DNA of 64,000 nt from ZC4RG30 sp963777735 (lineage in GTDB: Bacteria; Pseudomonadota; Gammaproteobacteria; Steroidobacterales; Steroidobacteraceae), in assembly GCA_963777735.1 (NCBI GenBank), contig CAVZRQ010000008.1, positions 1,488,001 to 1,552,000 of the forward strand, written 5' to 3'. The position numbers and the translations under genes were made by a program. Below the pieces are notes generated by a model, which was not told the origin of the DNA, searched no databases, and saw only the letters and a list, made by a program, of their open reading frames with translations. The stretch's first letter is position 1, and the number at the start of each line of letters is the position of its first letter. Shown here in pieces: positions 44,291-53,411 of the stretch.

Positions 44291-45316
44291 AGATTCAGTT
44301 GTGGCCGTTCCCGTTCACCCAGCACCCGCGCCAGACTGCCCAGCAGCCAGCGCACGTGTGGCAATGCATTTCGCTGCGAACCCCGCAGGTAGAGCCCCAT
44401 AGTATCGGATCGATCGGTCGCCAGCCGCAGTACCTGATGCAGCGTGTACGAATCCGCATCGCTCAGCTCTTTGGCTCCGGCCAGCAGCGCGCGACGATTG
44501 CTGCGCAGGAACGACGCCGCGCGCGTAACACCCTGGCGCTTGGGCTCGCGCGCAAACACGCGCAGCAGCAAGTCCGTCAGCCGCCTCGCTGCGCCAGTCG
44601 TTGAGGCGCGCCAGCTTTTCGCGGTAGTGCTGCGCCAGCGTACGACGGTTGTCACTCAATGGTTCGATATGCGCGCGGCTGCGCACCAGCGTCGGCTGGG
44701 TTGCGATGTCCTGCATGATCTCTTCGACGAACCGCAACTTCTCCCAGGCGGGCCAGCTGGCGTAGGTGCGCCGCCAGTCGGAGTTCGGCTTCAGCCAAAC
44801 GGCAAACGTCTCGGCAAAATCCTCGGTGGGATGACTCTGCGCATACCAGTCACCCAGGTGCTGCACGAAGCGGCGGCTGCCGGGCCTTGCACGATAGGAG
44901 TCGGGATACGGCAGTGAGGCCGGTCCGAATATCTCGCGCCAGCGGGCCCGGCGCCGCAGTCGATAGGCCGTGTCGATGGCGTGACCTACTTCATGCCGCA
45001 GGATGCGCATCATCCAGTTCACATTGCCGCCTTCCACCTGCCGCATCATGCGGCGTTCCAGCCGCATCAGTCGCGGGTGCGCGAGGTAGAACGGCACGGC
45101 GATGCCGGGAATGCCATCCGGTGAGAACCATTCCTCAGCCAGCCACATATGCGGTCGAAAGTGGATCCCCCGTCGTTCCAGCTCGCCATACACACGTTGC
45201 AGACGTCGCTGCAGCGGCGTGCCCGCCAGCGGCAGCTTGAGATCGCAGAAGCGCAGCTGCAGCAGCTCCGCATCGGATAGCCGCGTCCAGGTGCGACGCT
45301 CAGGCAACGACGCCAT
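44287..45316 (-). CDS. Putative zinc metallopeptidase, frame broken by one base
   Basis: The ATG at 45316 has a GGGAG site 8 bases upstream. The zinc motif is HEVGHAID (H108, E109, H112). A likely third ligand region, HPTEDFAETFAVWL, lies about 60 residues on; this layout resembles the putative zinc-binding metallopeptidase family Peptidase_Mx. The frame stops making sense at about 44578-44592 (after LARLNDWRS), and the rest (RRLTDLLLRVFAREPKRQ to the end) is in the next frame, where its stop overlaps the ligase ATG. Total length is 3n+1, about 342 aa if repaired. No signal peptide. Confidence 0.78.
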
Positions 45317-46679
45317 GTGCGGCACTCCCATGTTGATGCAACCGGTCGGCGAGACGCTCCAGACGCGACAGTCCCGTGACCCGGTTGCGCAGCCCTGCGT
45401 CCATGCCGGCTTCGCCGTAATAAGCGCCAGCCAACGCGCCGTAAACGGCACACACCGCTTCCTGGTCGCTGCCAGGCGAATCCAGTGCCCGCTGGAGGCC
45501 GCCAGCAAAGCTGCGGCTGCGGGCAAAGCAGCGCACGGCCCGATCCAGCACGCCCAGCGCAGCCCGGCAGGGCTTGCGACGTCCGATCGGCGGGCCGAGC
45601 CAATCTGCTGCAAGCAGGCGAACCTCATCGCGCATCGGCATGCCGCCCAGTTGACCCGCGGTCGCCAGTATCGACTCGCGTGAACAACCCGCCAAGGCCT
45701 GCGAAACCATTGCCGCCAGCAGGCGGCAGGCGTCCACCAGCGCCGGCGCCTGATGCGTGACGCGGGTGGTATCGGCAGCCAGCGCGGCCGCTGTTTCCGG
45801 GCTCCCTGGCGCGAACAGCGCGGCAGCCGCACTGCGAGCCAGCGGCGAGGGATCCATCTGTGCGGGATCATGCGAACCGACCATGGCAGCGCGGTTCCAC
45901 AGCGCGCGGCTGAGAACGCCCTGGACCACCGGCCGCAGCGCGGCACCCGGCGCCGCACCGGCGCCTTGCGGATCCTTCGACCAGGCGCGGTAGCGCTCCA
46001 GTTGGTCGCGGCCATCGAAACCACCGCAGTCCAGCAGGCTCTCTGCCACACATAACGCCATGCCGGTGTCGTCCGTCCATGCGGCCGCTGCGGCATCGGC
46101 TTGCGCCGCGCTGGCCAGTGCATCACCGATCGCAAGCCCCAGCAGGCAGCCACGATGGCGCTGTTGTGATCCGGATTCAGGGCCCGGCCTCTGCCAGGCA
46201 CGCACATACTGTTCCTGTTCCTCGGTCTCCGGTATTGACGGCCAGCTGGCCGCGCGCGCGTTCTGTTGCCAGAGCCGATTGAGCTCGCTCAGCGCGCCAT
46301 GTTCGGATTCACCCTGCTCGCGCAGGTAGCAACCAATGGCTACGCCGGTGCGACCGATGCCGGCGCGGCAATGCACATACACTGCGCTGTCGCGCATACC
46401 CGCTTCCAGAGCCTGCTGGATCTCGCGCATCTGTTGCGGCGAGCGCGGCAGCGAGTGGTCCGTCATCGGAAAATTTGCGTACCTGACACCCGCCGGCAGC
46501 AACTCCTGATAGGACTCGCGCTCATGCGCTTCGGTCAGATCAATGAAACTGCGCACACCCGCTGCAAGCAGTTTCTCGATGCGGGCACGCGTGTCAGCGG
46601 TCGCCCCGGCATCAGGATGCTCCCCGGCCAGCAATCGTCCCGCCTCCACCCAATAGCTGTTGGGCAGTGGCGGCTTCAC
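45300..46679 (-). CDS. Fusion protein: dual-specificity phosphatase plus ADP-ribosylglycohydrolase
   Basis: A 459-aa uninterrupted frame with two domains. Residues about 1-165 are a cysteine phosphatase with the P-loop HCRAGIGRTG (C104, R110) and an upstream Asp candidate in FPMTDHSLPRSP. From about residue 172 an ADP-ribosylglycohydrolase (DraG/ARH) domain follows: GCLLGLAIGDAL, WTDDTGMAL near 200 and GSDQEAVCAVYGALAGAYYG near 403, carrying the metal-binding acidic residues. ARH enzymes remove ADP-ribose from proteins, nucleic acids or small molecules. Its ATG overlaps the ttcA stop (ATGA), and its end overlaps the metallopeptidase start by 17 bases. Confidence 0.87.
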   Translation of the reverse strand: MKPPLPNSYWVEAGRLLAGEHPDAGATADTRARIEKLLAAGVRSFIDLTEAHERESYQELLPAGVRYANFPMTDHSLPRSPQQMREIQQALEAGMRDSAVYVHCRAGIGRTGVAIGCYLREQGESEHGALSELNRLWQQNARAASWPSIPETEEQEQYVRAWQRPGPESGSQQRHRGCLLGLAIGDALASAAQADAAAAAWTDDTGMALCVAESLLDCGGFDGRDQLERYRAWSKDPQGAGAAPGAALRPVVQGVLSRALWNRAAMVGSHDPAQMDPSPLARSAAAALFAPGSPETAAALAADTTRVTHQAPALVDACRLLAAMVSQALAGCSRESILATAGQLGGMPMRDEVRLLAADWLGPPIGRRKPCRAALGVLDRAVRCFARSRSFAGGLQRALDSPGSDQEAVCAVYGALAGAYYGEAGMDAGLRNRVTGLSRLERLADRLHQHGSAAHGVVA

Positions 46680-47492
46680 GGCGTGGCCAGCGGCGCGAGA
46701 CCGGCAAAATCAAACAGCTTCGTGTCGGCCAGATGCGCGGGCTCGACATTGCGCAGCGCCGTCAGCAGCGATTCGGTACGCCCGGGGAATTCCCGCTCCC
46801 AGTCACCGAGCATCTTCTTGACGGCGGCGCGCTGCAGGTTCTCCTGCGAACCGCACAGGTTGCAGGGGATGATCGGAAATCCCCGTGCCGTGGCATAACG
46901 CGCCACTTCGCGCTCGGAAACATAGGCCAGCGGCCGGATGATGATGTGGCGCCCGTCGTCGGAGCGCAGCTTCGGCGCCATCGCCTTGAGCTTGCCGCCG
47001 AAGAACAGGTTCAGGAACAGGGTCTCGACGATGTCGTCGCGATGGTGCCCCAGGGCCACCTTGGTGATGCCGTTCTCGGCGGCGTAACGATACAGTGCGC
47101 CGCGCCGCATGCGGGAGCACAGGCTGCACATGGTGCGGCCTTCCGGGATCAGCCGTTTGACGACACTGTAGGTGTCCTGCTCGATGATGTGGAAATCCAC
47201 GCCCGAGCGACCGCAGGTAATCCGGCAGCACATGCGCCGGGAAATCCGGCTGTTTCTGGTCCAGATTCACCGCGATCAGGGAGAAATTGATCGGTGCGCT
47301 GCGCTGCAGGGACATCAGCATGTCGAGCAGCGTGTAGGAATCCTTGCCGCCGGACAGGCACACCATCACGCGATCACCCTCCGCGATCATCGCGTAGTCT
47401 TCGATCGCCTTGCCCACCTGACCGCGCAGCGAAGCGGCCAGCTTGCGCTTGGTGGAGGACGGCATCGGCAACGCAACGGCCGGAACGCTCAT
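46676..47492 (-). CDS. ttcA: tRNA 2-thiocytidine(32) synthetase TtcA, frame broken by one base
   Basis: TtcA thiolates cytidine-32 of some tRNAs using an iron-sulfur cluster. The PP-loop SGGKDS is at residues 47-52; cluster cysteines are in MCSLCSRMRRG and PCNLCGSQ. The frame breaks at 47202-47204. Reading GG instead of GGG (minus strand) restores LRSLGVDFHIIEQDTYS and a full 271-aa protein. Total length is 3n+1. A homopolymer error is the simplest explanation. The start overlaps the stop of the M32 gene (ATGA). Confidence 0.92.
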
Positions 47493-48991
47493 CGCGCCTC
47501 CTCCAGGTAACGTGCTTCGAGATAGCGCAGTGACGCGGCTGCCGTCAGCGGCTTGCCGGTCGCGTGCTGTACCAGCTCCTGCGATGGCAGCCGCGCGCCT
47601 TCGGCATGCACATGCGCCACCAGCCAGTTGCGCACGCCGGTGAAATCGCCGCGCTCCACGCGTGCGTCCAGATCGGGTGTGGCGGCACGCATGCTTTCGT
47701 ACAGCTGCGCAGCGATTACCGCGCCGATGGCGTACGAAGGAAAATAACCGAAGGCTCCATGCGCCCAGTGCACGTCCTGCAGGCAGCCTTCCGCGGCATT
47801 GGCGGGCGTGAGTTCCAGCCTGTCGTGCATGCTGTGGTTCCAGGCTTCCGGCAGGTCGCGCACCGCGAGCTTGCCTTCCATGAGATCTTTCTCGATGCCA
47901 TAGCGCAGCACGATGTGCATCGGGTAGGTCAGTTCATCGGCATCCACCCGGATGGCGCTGCGCCGCACCTGCGTCAGCAGGCGATACAGGTTGCCAGGCT
48001 CCCACTCCGCACCACTGACGCCGAAATGTTTCTCGAGCAGGGGCCGCAGATAATGCAGGAACGGCCGGCTGCGGCAGATGATCATTTCGATCAGCAGCGA
48101 CTGGCTCTCTTCGAGCGCGATGCCCCGCTCCTTGCCCACTGGTTGCGCGCGCCATTCGCGCGGCACTCCGAGGTCGTACAGGGCATGCCCGGTCTCGTGC
48201 AGCGCAGCCAGCAGGCCCTTGAACGGGTCGGACGGATCGAGCTTGGTGGTGACGCGGATGTCGCCGGCCACGCCTTCGGTGAAAGGGTGATCGCTCTCGT
48301 CGAGCCGGCCACGGTCAAAGGGAAATCCGAACGCCTTCATCACCTCGGTGATCAGCGCGCGTTGCCGGCTGCTGGTGAATTTGCCGGAGACAGGCAGAGC
48401 GGGCGCGGTCGCCTGGCGCTCGATGGCTTCCCGGATCAGTGTTGGCAAGCGGCGCGACAGCCCGCGAAACACGTTGTCGATCTCGGCGCCACGGACACCC
48501 GGCGTATAACCATCCATCAGCGCGTCGTAGGGCGAGAGGTTCAACGCCTGGCCCAGCAATGCCGCCTTGTCGCGCACCAGTTGCAGCACTTCTTCGAGGT
48601 GCGGCGCGAACAGGTTGAAATCCTGCTTCTCGCGCGCCTCGGCCCAACGCACCTCGGCCACGGAAGTGGCCCGTGCCAGGCGGGTGATGAGCGACACCGG
48701 TGTCGCAATCGCGTGATCCCGCTGCCGCAACATTTCGCGCAGGTTGGCCAGTTGCCAAGGGTCCAGTTCGGCGGAGCCGGCCTGCGCCCTTTCGAGCAAC
48801 CGGCTGACTTTCGGAGAGGTGAGCACCGCGTGCTGCTCGGTCTCGATGGCGGCCAGTTGTTCGCCGCGCACGTCGGCGCTGCCGCGCGGCATCATGACCG
48901 CGGCATCCCAGCGCAGCAGCGACAGCGCACCACTGAAGGCGTGCAGACGCTGCCACTCCTGTTCGAGCTGTTTGTAGGGTATGGCAGCCAT
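47489..48991 (-). CDS. M32-family metallocarboxypeptidase
   Basis: A 500-aa carboxypeptidase Taq-type enzyme that removes C-terminal residues from peptides in the cytoplasm. The zinc motif HETGHALYDLG is at about H265-H269. Further family blocks are LLRWDAAVMMPRGSADVRGEQLA near the start, the DIRVTTK segment, ALEESQSLLIEM and GAFGYFPSYAIGAVIAAQLY. It is the first gene of the overlapping block running down to the lptF-like gene. A long plus-strand frame here is a shadow. Confidence 0.93.
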   Translation of the reverse strand: MAAIPYKQLEQEWQRLHAFSGALSLLRWDAAVMMPRGSADVRGEQLAAIETEQHAVLTSPKVSRLLERAQAGSAELDPWQLANLREMLRQRDHAIATPVSLITRLARATSVAEVRWAEAREKQDFNLFAPHLEEVLQLVRDKAALLGQALNLSPYDALMDGYTPGVRGAEIDNVFRGLSRRLPTLIREAIERQATAPALPVSGKFTSSRQRALITEVMKAFGFPFDRGRLDESDHPFTEGVAGDIRVTTKLDPSDPFKGLLAALHETGHALYDLGVPREWRAQPVGKERGIALEESQSLLIEMIICRSRPFLHYLRPLLEKHFGVSGAEWEPGNLYRLLTQVRRSAIRVDADELTYPMHIVLRYGIEKDLMEGKLAVRDLPEAWNHSMHDRLELTPANAAEGCLQDVHWAHGAFGYFPSYAIGAVIAAQLYESMRAATPDLDARVERGDFTGVRNWLVAHVHAEGARLPSQELVQHATGKPLTAAASLRYLEARYLEEAR

Positions 48992-49065
48992 GGCTTCCGT
49001 CCCGGACGAAGGGCCGGGTGGGGGACGGAAATTCTACCCGGGGACCCGCCCCGGGAAGAGCCTGA

Positions 49066-52000
49066 TCAGACAGTGGTGGCTGGCGGGACGGGATTACTGA
49101 CCTGGCCGTTGCTGTCTGCCTTCCGCAGCCGGTCGATCAGCCGGGACAGGTACTGCGGAGAGCGTGTATTGCGGGCGATCTTGACGTACAGCGAGGGCAC
49201 CACGAACAGGGTCAGGGCAACCGCGAAAACCGACCCGAAGAACACCGTGGCCCCGATCGACTGCCGGCTCTCGGCCCCGGCACCCGTGGCGACCATCAGC
49301 GGCACGGCGCCGAAGGCCGTGGCGAGGGTGGTCATGAGGACGGGCCGCAGGCGGGCCGTCGAGGCCTCGATGGTGGCCTCGACAAAATCCTTGCCCTGGT
49401 CGCGCAACTGGTTTGCGAACTCCACGATCAGGATGCCGTTCTTGCTGGCTATGCCGACCAGCATCACCGCGCCGATCTGGCTGAAGATATTGATCGAAGA
49501 GCCAAACAGCCACAGCCCGAACAGCGCCCCGGTCAGCGCCATGGGCACGGCAGCCAGGATCACCAGCGGATGCACGAAACTCTCGAACTGCGCGGCGAGC
49601 ACCAGATACACGATGAGCATGGCAAACGCGAAGGTGAGCATCAGACCGCCCGATGATCGCTTCAGCTCGCGTGATTCGCCGTCGTAATCCATCTGCACGG
49701 GGAAGTCACCCTGCAGGTCGCGCACGGTCTTCTCCATGTAACTGAGCGCATCGCCCAGCGTGTAGCCGGCAGCCAGGTTCGCGGTGACCGTCACCGAGCG
49801 CATGCGGTTGAAACGGCGCAGTTCGGAAGCCGCGGAAGTCTCTCGCGTGCTGACCACGCTTTCCAGCGGCACCAATTCGCCGTTGTTTCCCGAACGAACG
49901 TAGATGTTGTCCAGGTCGCCCACGGATGCGCGCTGGTCATCGCGGGCCTGCAGCACCACGTTGTATTCATCGCCGCCCATCTGGAAGGTGGTCACCACCC
50001 GCGAGCCCAGCATGGTCTCCAGCGCGCGCGCGACGTTGACCAGGGACACGCCCAGATCAGCCGCCTTGTCGCGATCCACACTGACCTGCAGCTGCGGCTG
50101 GCGTTCTTCGTAATTCATCTCGAGATTGGCGAGGCCCGGGTTGTTGGCAGCCTCATCCATCACCTTCTGCGCCAGCTCCGCGAGCGGGCGGTACTCTGGT
50201 CCCTGCAGCACGAGCTGCACGGGCTTGCCGCTGCTGCCGAGACCGCCGGGTGTCTGCGGCACGACGCGTGCGCCGGGGATGTCCTGTGTACGCTGCCGCA
50301 AGCGTTGCACGATCTGCGCGGTGGTATCCGGCCGCTCACTCCATTCCTTCATGGGCAGCATGATCATTCCCATGCTGACGGAGGACTGGCTGTTGTTGTT
50401 GCCAGTGCGCTGGATCACCCGGACGGCGTTGCCCCGGTCCACTTCGTCGCGGGCAACTTCTGCAACCAGCGACAGCTGCCGCTCGGTGTACTCCAGCGAC
50501 GATCCTTCGGGCCCGACCACGAATACCTGGACGCGTCCGCGGTCTTCCTGGGGAGCGAGTTCCTGGGGCAGGCGCATCCCGGACCAAGGCCATCCCGCCA
50601 CCAGCAGCGACAGAACCAGAGCAGCAGACAATCCCGCGAACGACAGCAGCCAGACGGGCCTGCTGCCAGCGAGCGACCAGCGCAATGCAGAGTTGTACGC
50701 ACCGGCCATGGCCCTGAAGCCGCCGTCAACAGAGGTGGCCAGTCGGCCCCGATGGATGCCTTTCGCGAACAGCTTCGAGGTCATCATCGGCGTGAGCGTC
50801 AGCGCGACCACGGCCGAGAAAACCACCGCCGCTGCGACGGACACGCCGAACTCGCTGAACAGCTTGCCGACATTGCCCTGCAGGTAGGAGATCGGCAGGA
50901 ATACGGCCACCAGCACCATGGTGGTCGCGACCACAGCGAAGGTGATCTCCCGGCTGCCGTTCATCGCGGCCAGCAGCGGCGGCTCGCCGTGCTCGATGCG
51001 TCGCACGATGTTCTCCAGCACGACGATGGCGTCGTCGACCACGAGACCAATGGCCAGCACGGCGCCCAGCAGCGTCAGCGTGTTGATTGAATAATTCAGC
51101 GAGGCCATCATGATGGCCGCGGCGAAAATGGACACCGGAATGGTCGCGGCGGGGATCAGTGTTGCACGCAGGCTTCCCAGAAACAGGAAGATCACCACCA
51201 GCACGATGATCCCGGTCTCGCCCAGCGCAACCACCACCTTTTTCATCGACTCGCGGATGAACACCGAGTTGTCGATATTCACCTCGAAGGTGATGTCCTT
51301 CGGCAGGGTCTCGCGGATCAGCGCCATCTCGTCGCGGATGGCATTGGAAACATCGAGCACGTTGGCGGTGGAAAGCGGTGTCACGGGCATCATCAGCGCC
51401 GGATTGCCATCGATCGCCGACCCGCCACGCTGGTTCTCGGCGGCCAGCTGCACCTGGGCTACATCTCCCAGCCGCACCAGATAGCCGTCCTCGCCACGCC
51501 CCACCACGAGGTTGCGGAAATCATCCTCGTTCTGCAGCGAAGTCTCGGTGCGCAGCGTGAACTCCCGCTGCAGGGATTCGATGCGGCCGGCTGGCAGTTC
51601 GATGTTCTGGTCGCGCAGCGCGGACTCGATGTCCGACACCGCGATGCGACGGGCCGCCATGGCGCCACGATCCAGCCAAACGCGCATGGAATAGCGACGT
51701 GCGCCGTTGATGAACACGCTGGCAACACCAGGCACGGCACCAATGCGATCGACCAGATAGCGTTCGGCGTAGTCGGTGAGTTCCAGACCGTTGCGGGTGG
51801 TGCTGGCGAGGATGATGAACATCACCGGGTCGGAGCCACTCTCCTGCTTCTGGATCTGGGGAGGATCGGCCTCGTCAGGGAGGCGCCCCATGATGCGCGT
51901 CACCCGGTCGCGCACGTCGTTGGCGGCAGAGTCCATGTCACGATTCGCCGTGAACTGCACGCTGACCGAAGAGCGTTCGTCACGGCTCTGCGAAGTGACC

Positions 52001-52236
52001 TTGTCGACGCCTTCGAGACCCGCGACCTCGTTCTCGAGGATCTGCGTGATGCGCGTTTCGACCACCGACGCATTGGCGCCGCGGTAATTCACGTTGACGC
52101 TGATGACAGGCTGCGAAGTATCGGGATATTCACGCAACGACAGCCGAAGAGTGGCCATTACGCCCATGATCAGCAGCAGCAGCGACAACACCGTCGCGAA
52201 CACAGGCCGCCGGATTGACAGCTCGGAAATGTTCAT
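49066..52236 (-). CDS. RND-family multidrug efflux pump, inner-membrane transporter
   Basis: A 1056-aa transporter with the AcrB/MexB-type double layout: 12 helices and two large periplasmic loops. It begins MNISELSIRRPVFATVLSLL and has the proton-relay helix with ALVLAIGLVVDDAIVVLENI-like sequence (AVLAIGLVVDDAIVV; two Asp) and the second-half ILVEFANQLRDQG block. The substrate is not predictable. The start overlaps the stop of the fusion-protein gene (ATGA). No outer-membrane channel gene is present, so TolC-like protein must be encoded elsewhere. Confidence 0.95.
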   Translation of the reverse strand: MNISELSIRRPVFATVLSLLLLIMGVMATLRLSLREYPDTSQPVISVNVNYRGANASVVETRITQILENEVAGLEGVDKVTSQSRDERSSVSVQFTANRDMDSAANDVRDRVTRIMGRLPDEADPPQIQKQESGSDPVMFIILASTTRNGLELTDYAERYLVDRIGAVPGVASVFINGARRYSMRVWLDRGAMAARRIAVSDIESALRDQNIELPAGRIESLQREFTLRTETSLQNEDDFRNLVVGRGEDGYLVRLGDVAQVQLAAENQRGGSAIDGNPALMMPVTPLSTANVLDVSNAIRDEMALIRETLPKDITFEVNIDNSVFIRESMKKVVVALGETGIIVLVVIFLFLGSLRATLIPAATIPVSIFAAAIMMASLNYSINTLTLLGAVLAIGLVVDDAIVVLENIVRRIEHGEPPLLAAMNGSREITFAVVATTMVLVAVFLPISYLQGNVGKLFSEFGVSVAAAVVFSAVVALTLTPMMTSKLFAKGIHRGRLATSVDGGFRAMAGAYNSALRWSLAGSRPVWLLSFAGLSAALVLSLLVAGWPWSGMRLPQELAPQEDRGRVQVFVVGPEGSSLEYTERQLSLVAEVARDEVDRGNAVRVIQRTGNNNSQSSVSMGMIMLPMKEWSERPDTTAQIVQRLRQRTQDIPGARVVPQTPGGLGSSGKPVQLVLQGPEYRPLAELAQKVMDEAANNPGLANLEMNYEERQPQLQVSVDRDKAADLGVSLVNVARALETMLGSRVVTTFQMGGDEYNVVLQARDDQRASVGDLDNIYVRSGNNGELVPLESVVSTRETSAASELRRFNRMRSVTVTANLAAGYTLGDALSYMEKTVRDLQGDFPVQMDYDGESRELKRSSGGLMLTFAFAMLIVYLVLAAQFESFVHPLVILAAVPMALTGALFGLWLFGSSINIFSQIGAVMLVGIASKNGILIVEFANQLRDQGKDFVEATIEASTARLRPVLMTTLATAFGAVPLMVATGAGAESRQSIGATVFFGSVFAVALTLFVVPSLYVKIARNTRSPQYLSRLIDRLRKADSNGQVSNPVPPATTV

Positions 52237-53369
52237 GAAGCTGGCGTAACGGGCGCCGCGGCTGCATCCAGAGGCGTCGCAGGTGCCTCAACCTCGCGCA
52301 CCTTTGCGCCATCCCGCAACTTGATGGTGCCCTCGACCACCACGCGATCGCCGAGCTTCACGCCATCGGTGATTTCCACGAAGCCCGGCTCACGCCGGCC
52401 CAGCAGCACTTCGCGCTTGTGGGCCACATCGCCTTCGATCACATAGACAAACTGGCGGGCCTGTTCCGGCACCACGGCCCCTTCCGGGATGGACACTCCC
52501 GCGCGATTGTCCTGCGCCAGCTCGACGGTCAGGAACATGCCGGGCTTCAGCGCAGCATTGCTGTTTGCCACCACTGCGCGCACGGTGACGGCACGCGTGG
52601 CGGGATCAACGCGCGAATCGACGCTGACTACGCGGCCGGTGAACTTGCGGCCAGGATAGGCATTGGTGCGCGCCTGCACGTTCTGCCCTACGCGCAATTG
52701 CCCCACATTGGATTCCGGCACCGCGAAATCCACCTTGATGGTGCTCACGTCATCCAGCGTGGTGATGACCGTGCCCGGATTGATGAGCGCGCCAAGGCTG
52801 ACGCGGCGCATGCCGACGCCGCCACTGAAGGGCGCGCGGATGTAGGTATCGGAAAGTCGGGCCTGCGCAGCAGCCACCCGCGCTTCGTTGGCCTTCATCG
52901 TGGCCTCGAGCTGCTCGTACTGGGCCTTGGACAGCGCCTGCGTTGCCAGCAGCTCGCGACTGCGATTGAACTGACTACGGCTTTCTTCAAACGCAGCCGT
53001 TGCGGCGGCGAGATCGGCTGCGGTCTGCCCTCGATCCAGTTCCACCAGGACCTGACCCGCCTTGACCAATTGCCCATCGCTGAAATGAATGGCGGTGACG
53101 ATGTTGCTGGTGCGGGAGGTGATGGTGACGGCTTCGTTGGAGTTGGCAGTACCGATCGCCTCGATGCCCACATTGATGGCGCGCTGCTGCGCCTCAACCG
53201 TGATGACGGAAACGGCCGCCGGCGCACGACTGGCGCCCGGTCTTTGCTGGCCAGCAGGTGGCGCTGAACCACCCTCCGGCCGGTGCTTGATTTCATAAAC
53301 AGCCCAGCCAGCACTTACCAGTGCAAGCCCAACGCTGACGATAGAAACAATGGTGCGCGCATCGGTCAT
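52233..53369 (-). CDS. RND efflux periplasmic adaptor (membrane fusion protein)
   Basis: A 378-aa HlyD/AcrA-type adaptor with a single N-terminal anchor helix (about residues 7-25) and no lipobox. It has the biotinyl-lipoyl half motifs (VTAIHFSDGQLVKAGQVLVELD and IRAPFSGGVGMRRVSLGALINPG), an alpha-helical hairpin between them and a C-terminal beta-barrel/MP region. It bridges the downstream RND pump to an outer-membrane channel. No regulator gene is adjacent. Confidence 0.94.
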   Translation of the reverse strand: MTDARTIVSIVSVGLALVSAGWAVYEIKHRPEGGSAPPAGQQRPGASRAPAAVSVITVEAQQRAINVGIEAIGTANSNEAVTITSRTSNIVTAIHFSDGQLVKAGQVLVELDRGQTAADLAAATAAFEESRSQFNRSRELLATQALSKAQYEQLEATMKANEARVAAAQARLSDTYIRAPFSGGVGMRRVSLGALINPGTVITTLDDVSTIKVDFAVPESNVGQLRVGQNVQARTNAYPGRKFTGRVVSVDSRVDPATRAVTVRAVVANSNAALKPGMFLTVELAQDNRAGVSIPEGAVVPEQARQFVYVIEGDVAHKREVLLGRREPGFVEITDGVKLGDRVVVEGTIKLRDGAKVREVEAPATPLDAAAAPVTPAS

Positions 53370-53411
53370 ATGCTGTGCATTATTGCATCGGGCATCGTCG
53401 CCGACATCAGT

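Noticed and set aside
47564..49687. A 707-codon plus-strand frame opposite the M32 carboxypeptidase and RND genes
   Set aside because: Composition is that of a mirror frame, and both minus-strand genes beneath it have complete motifs.
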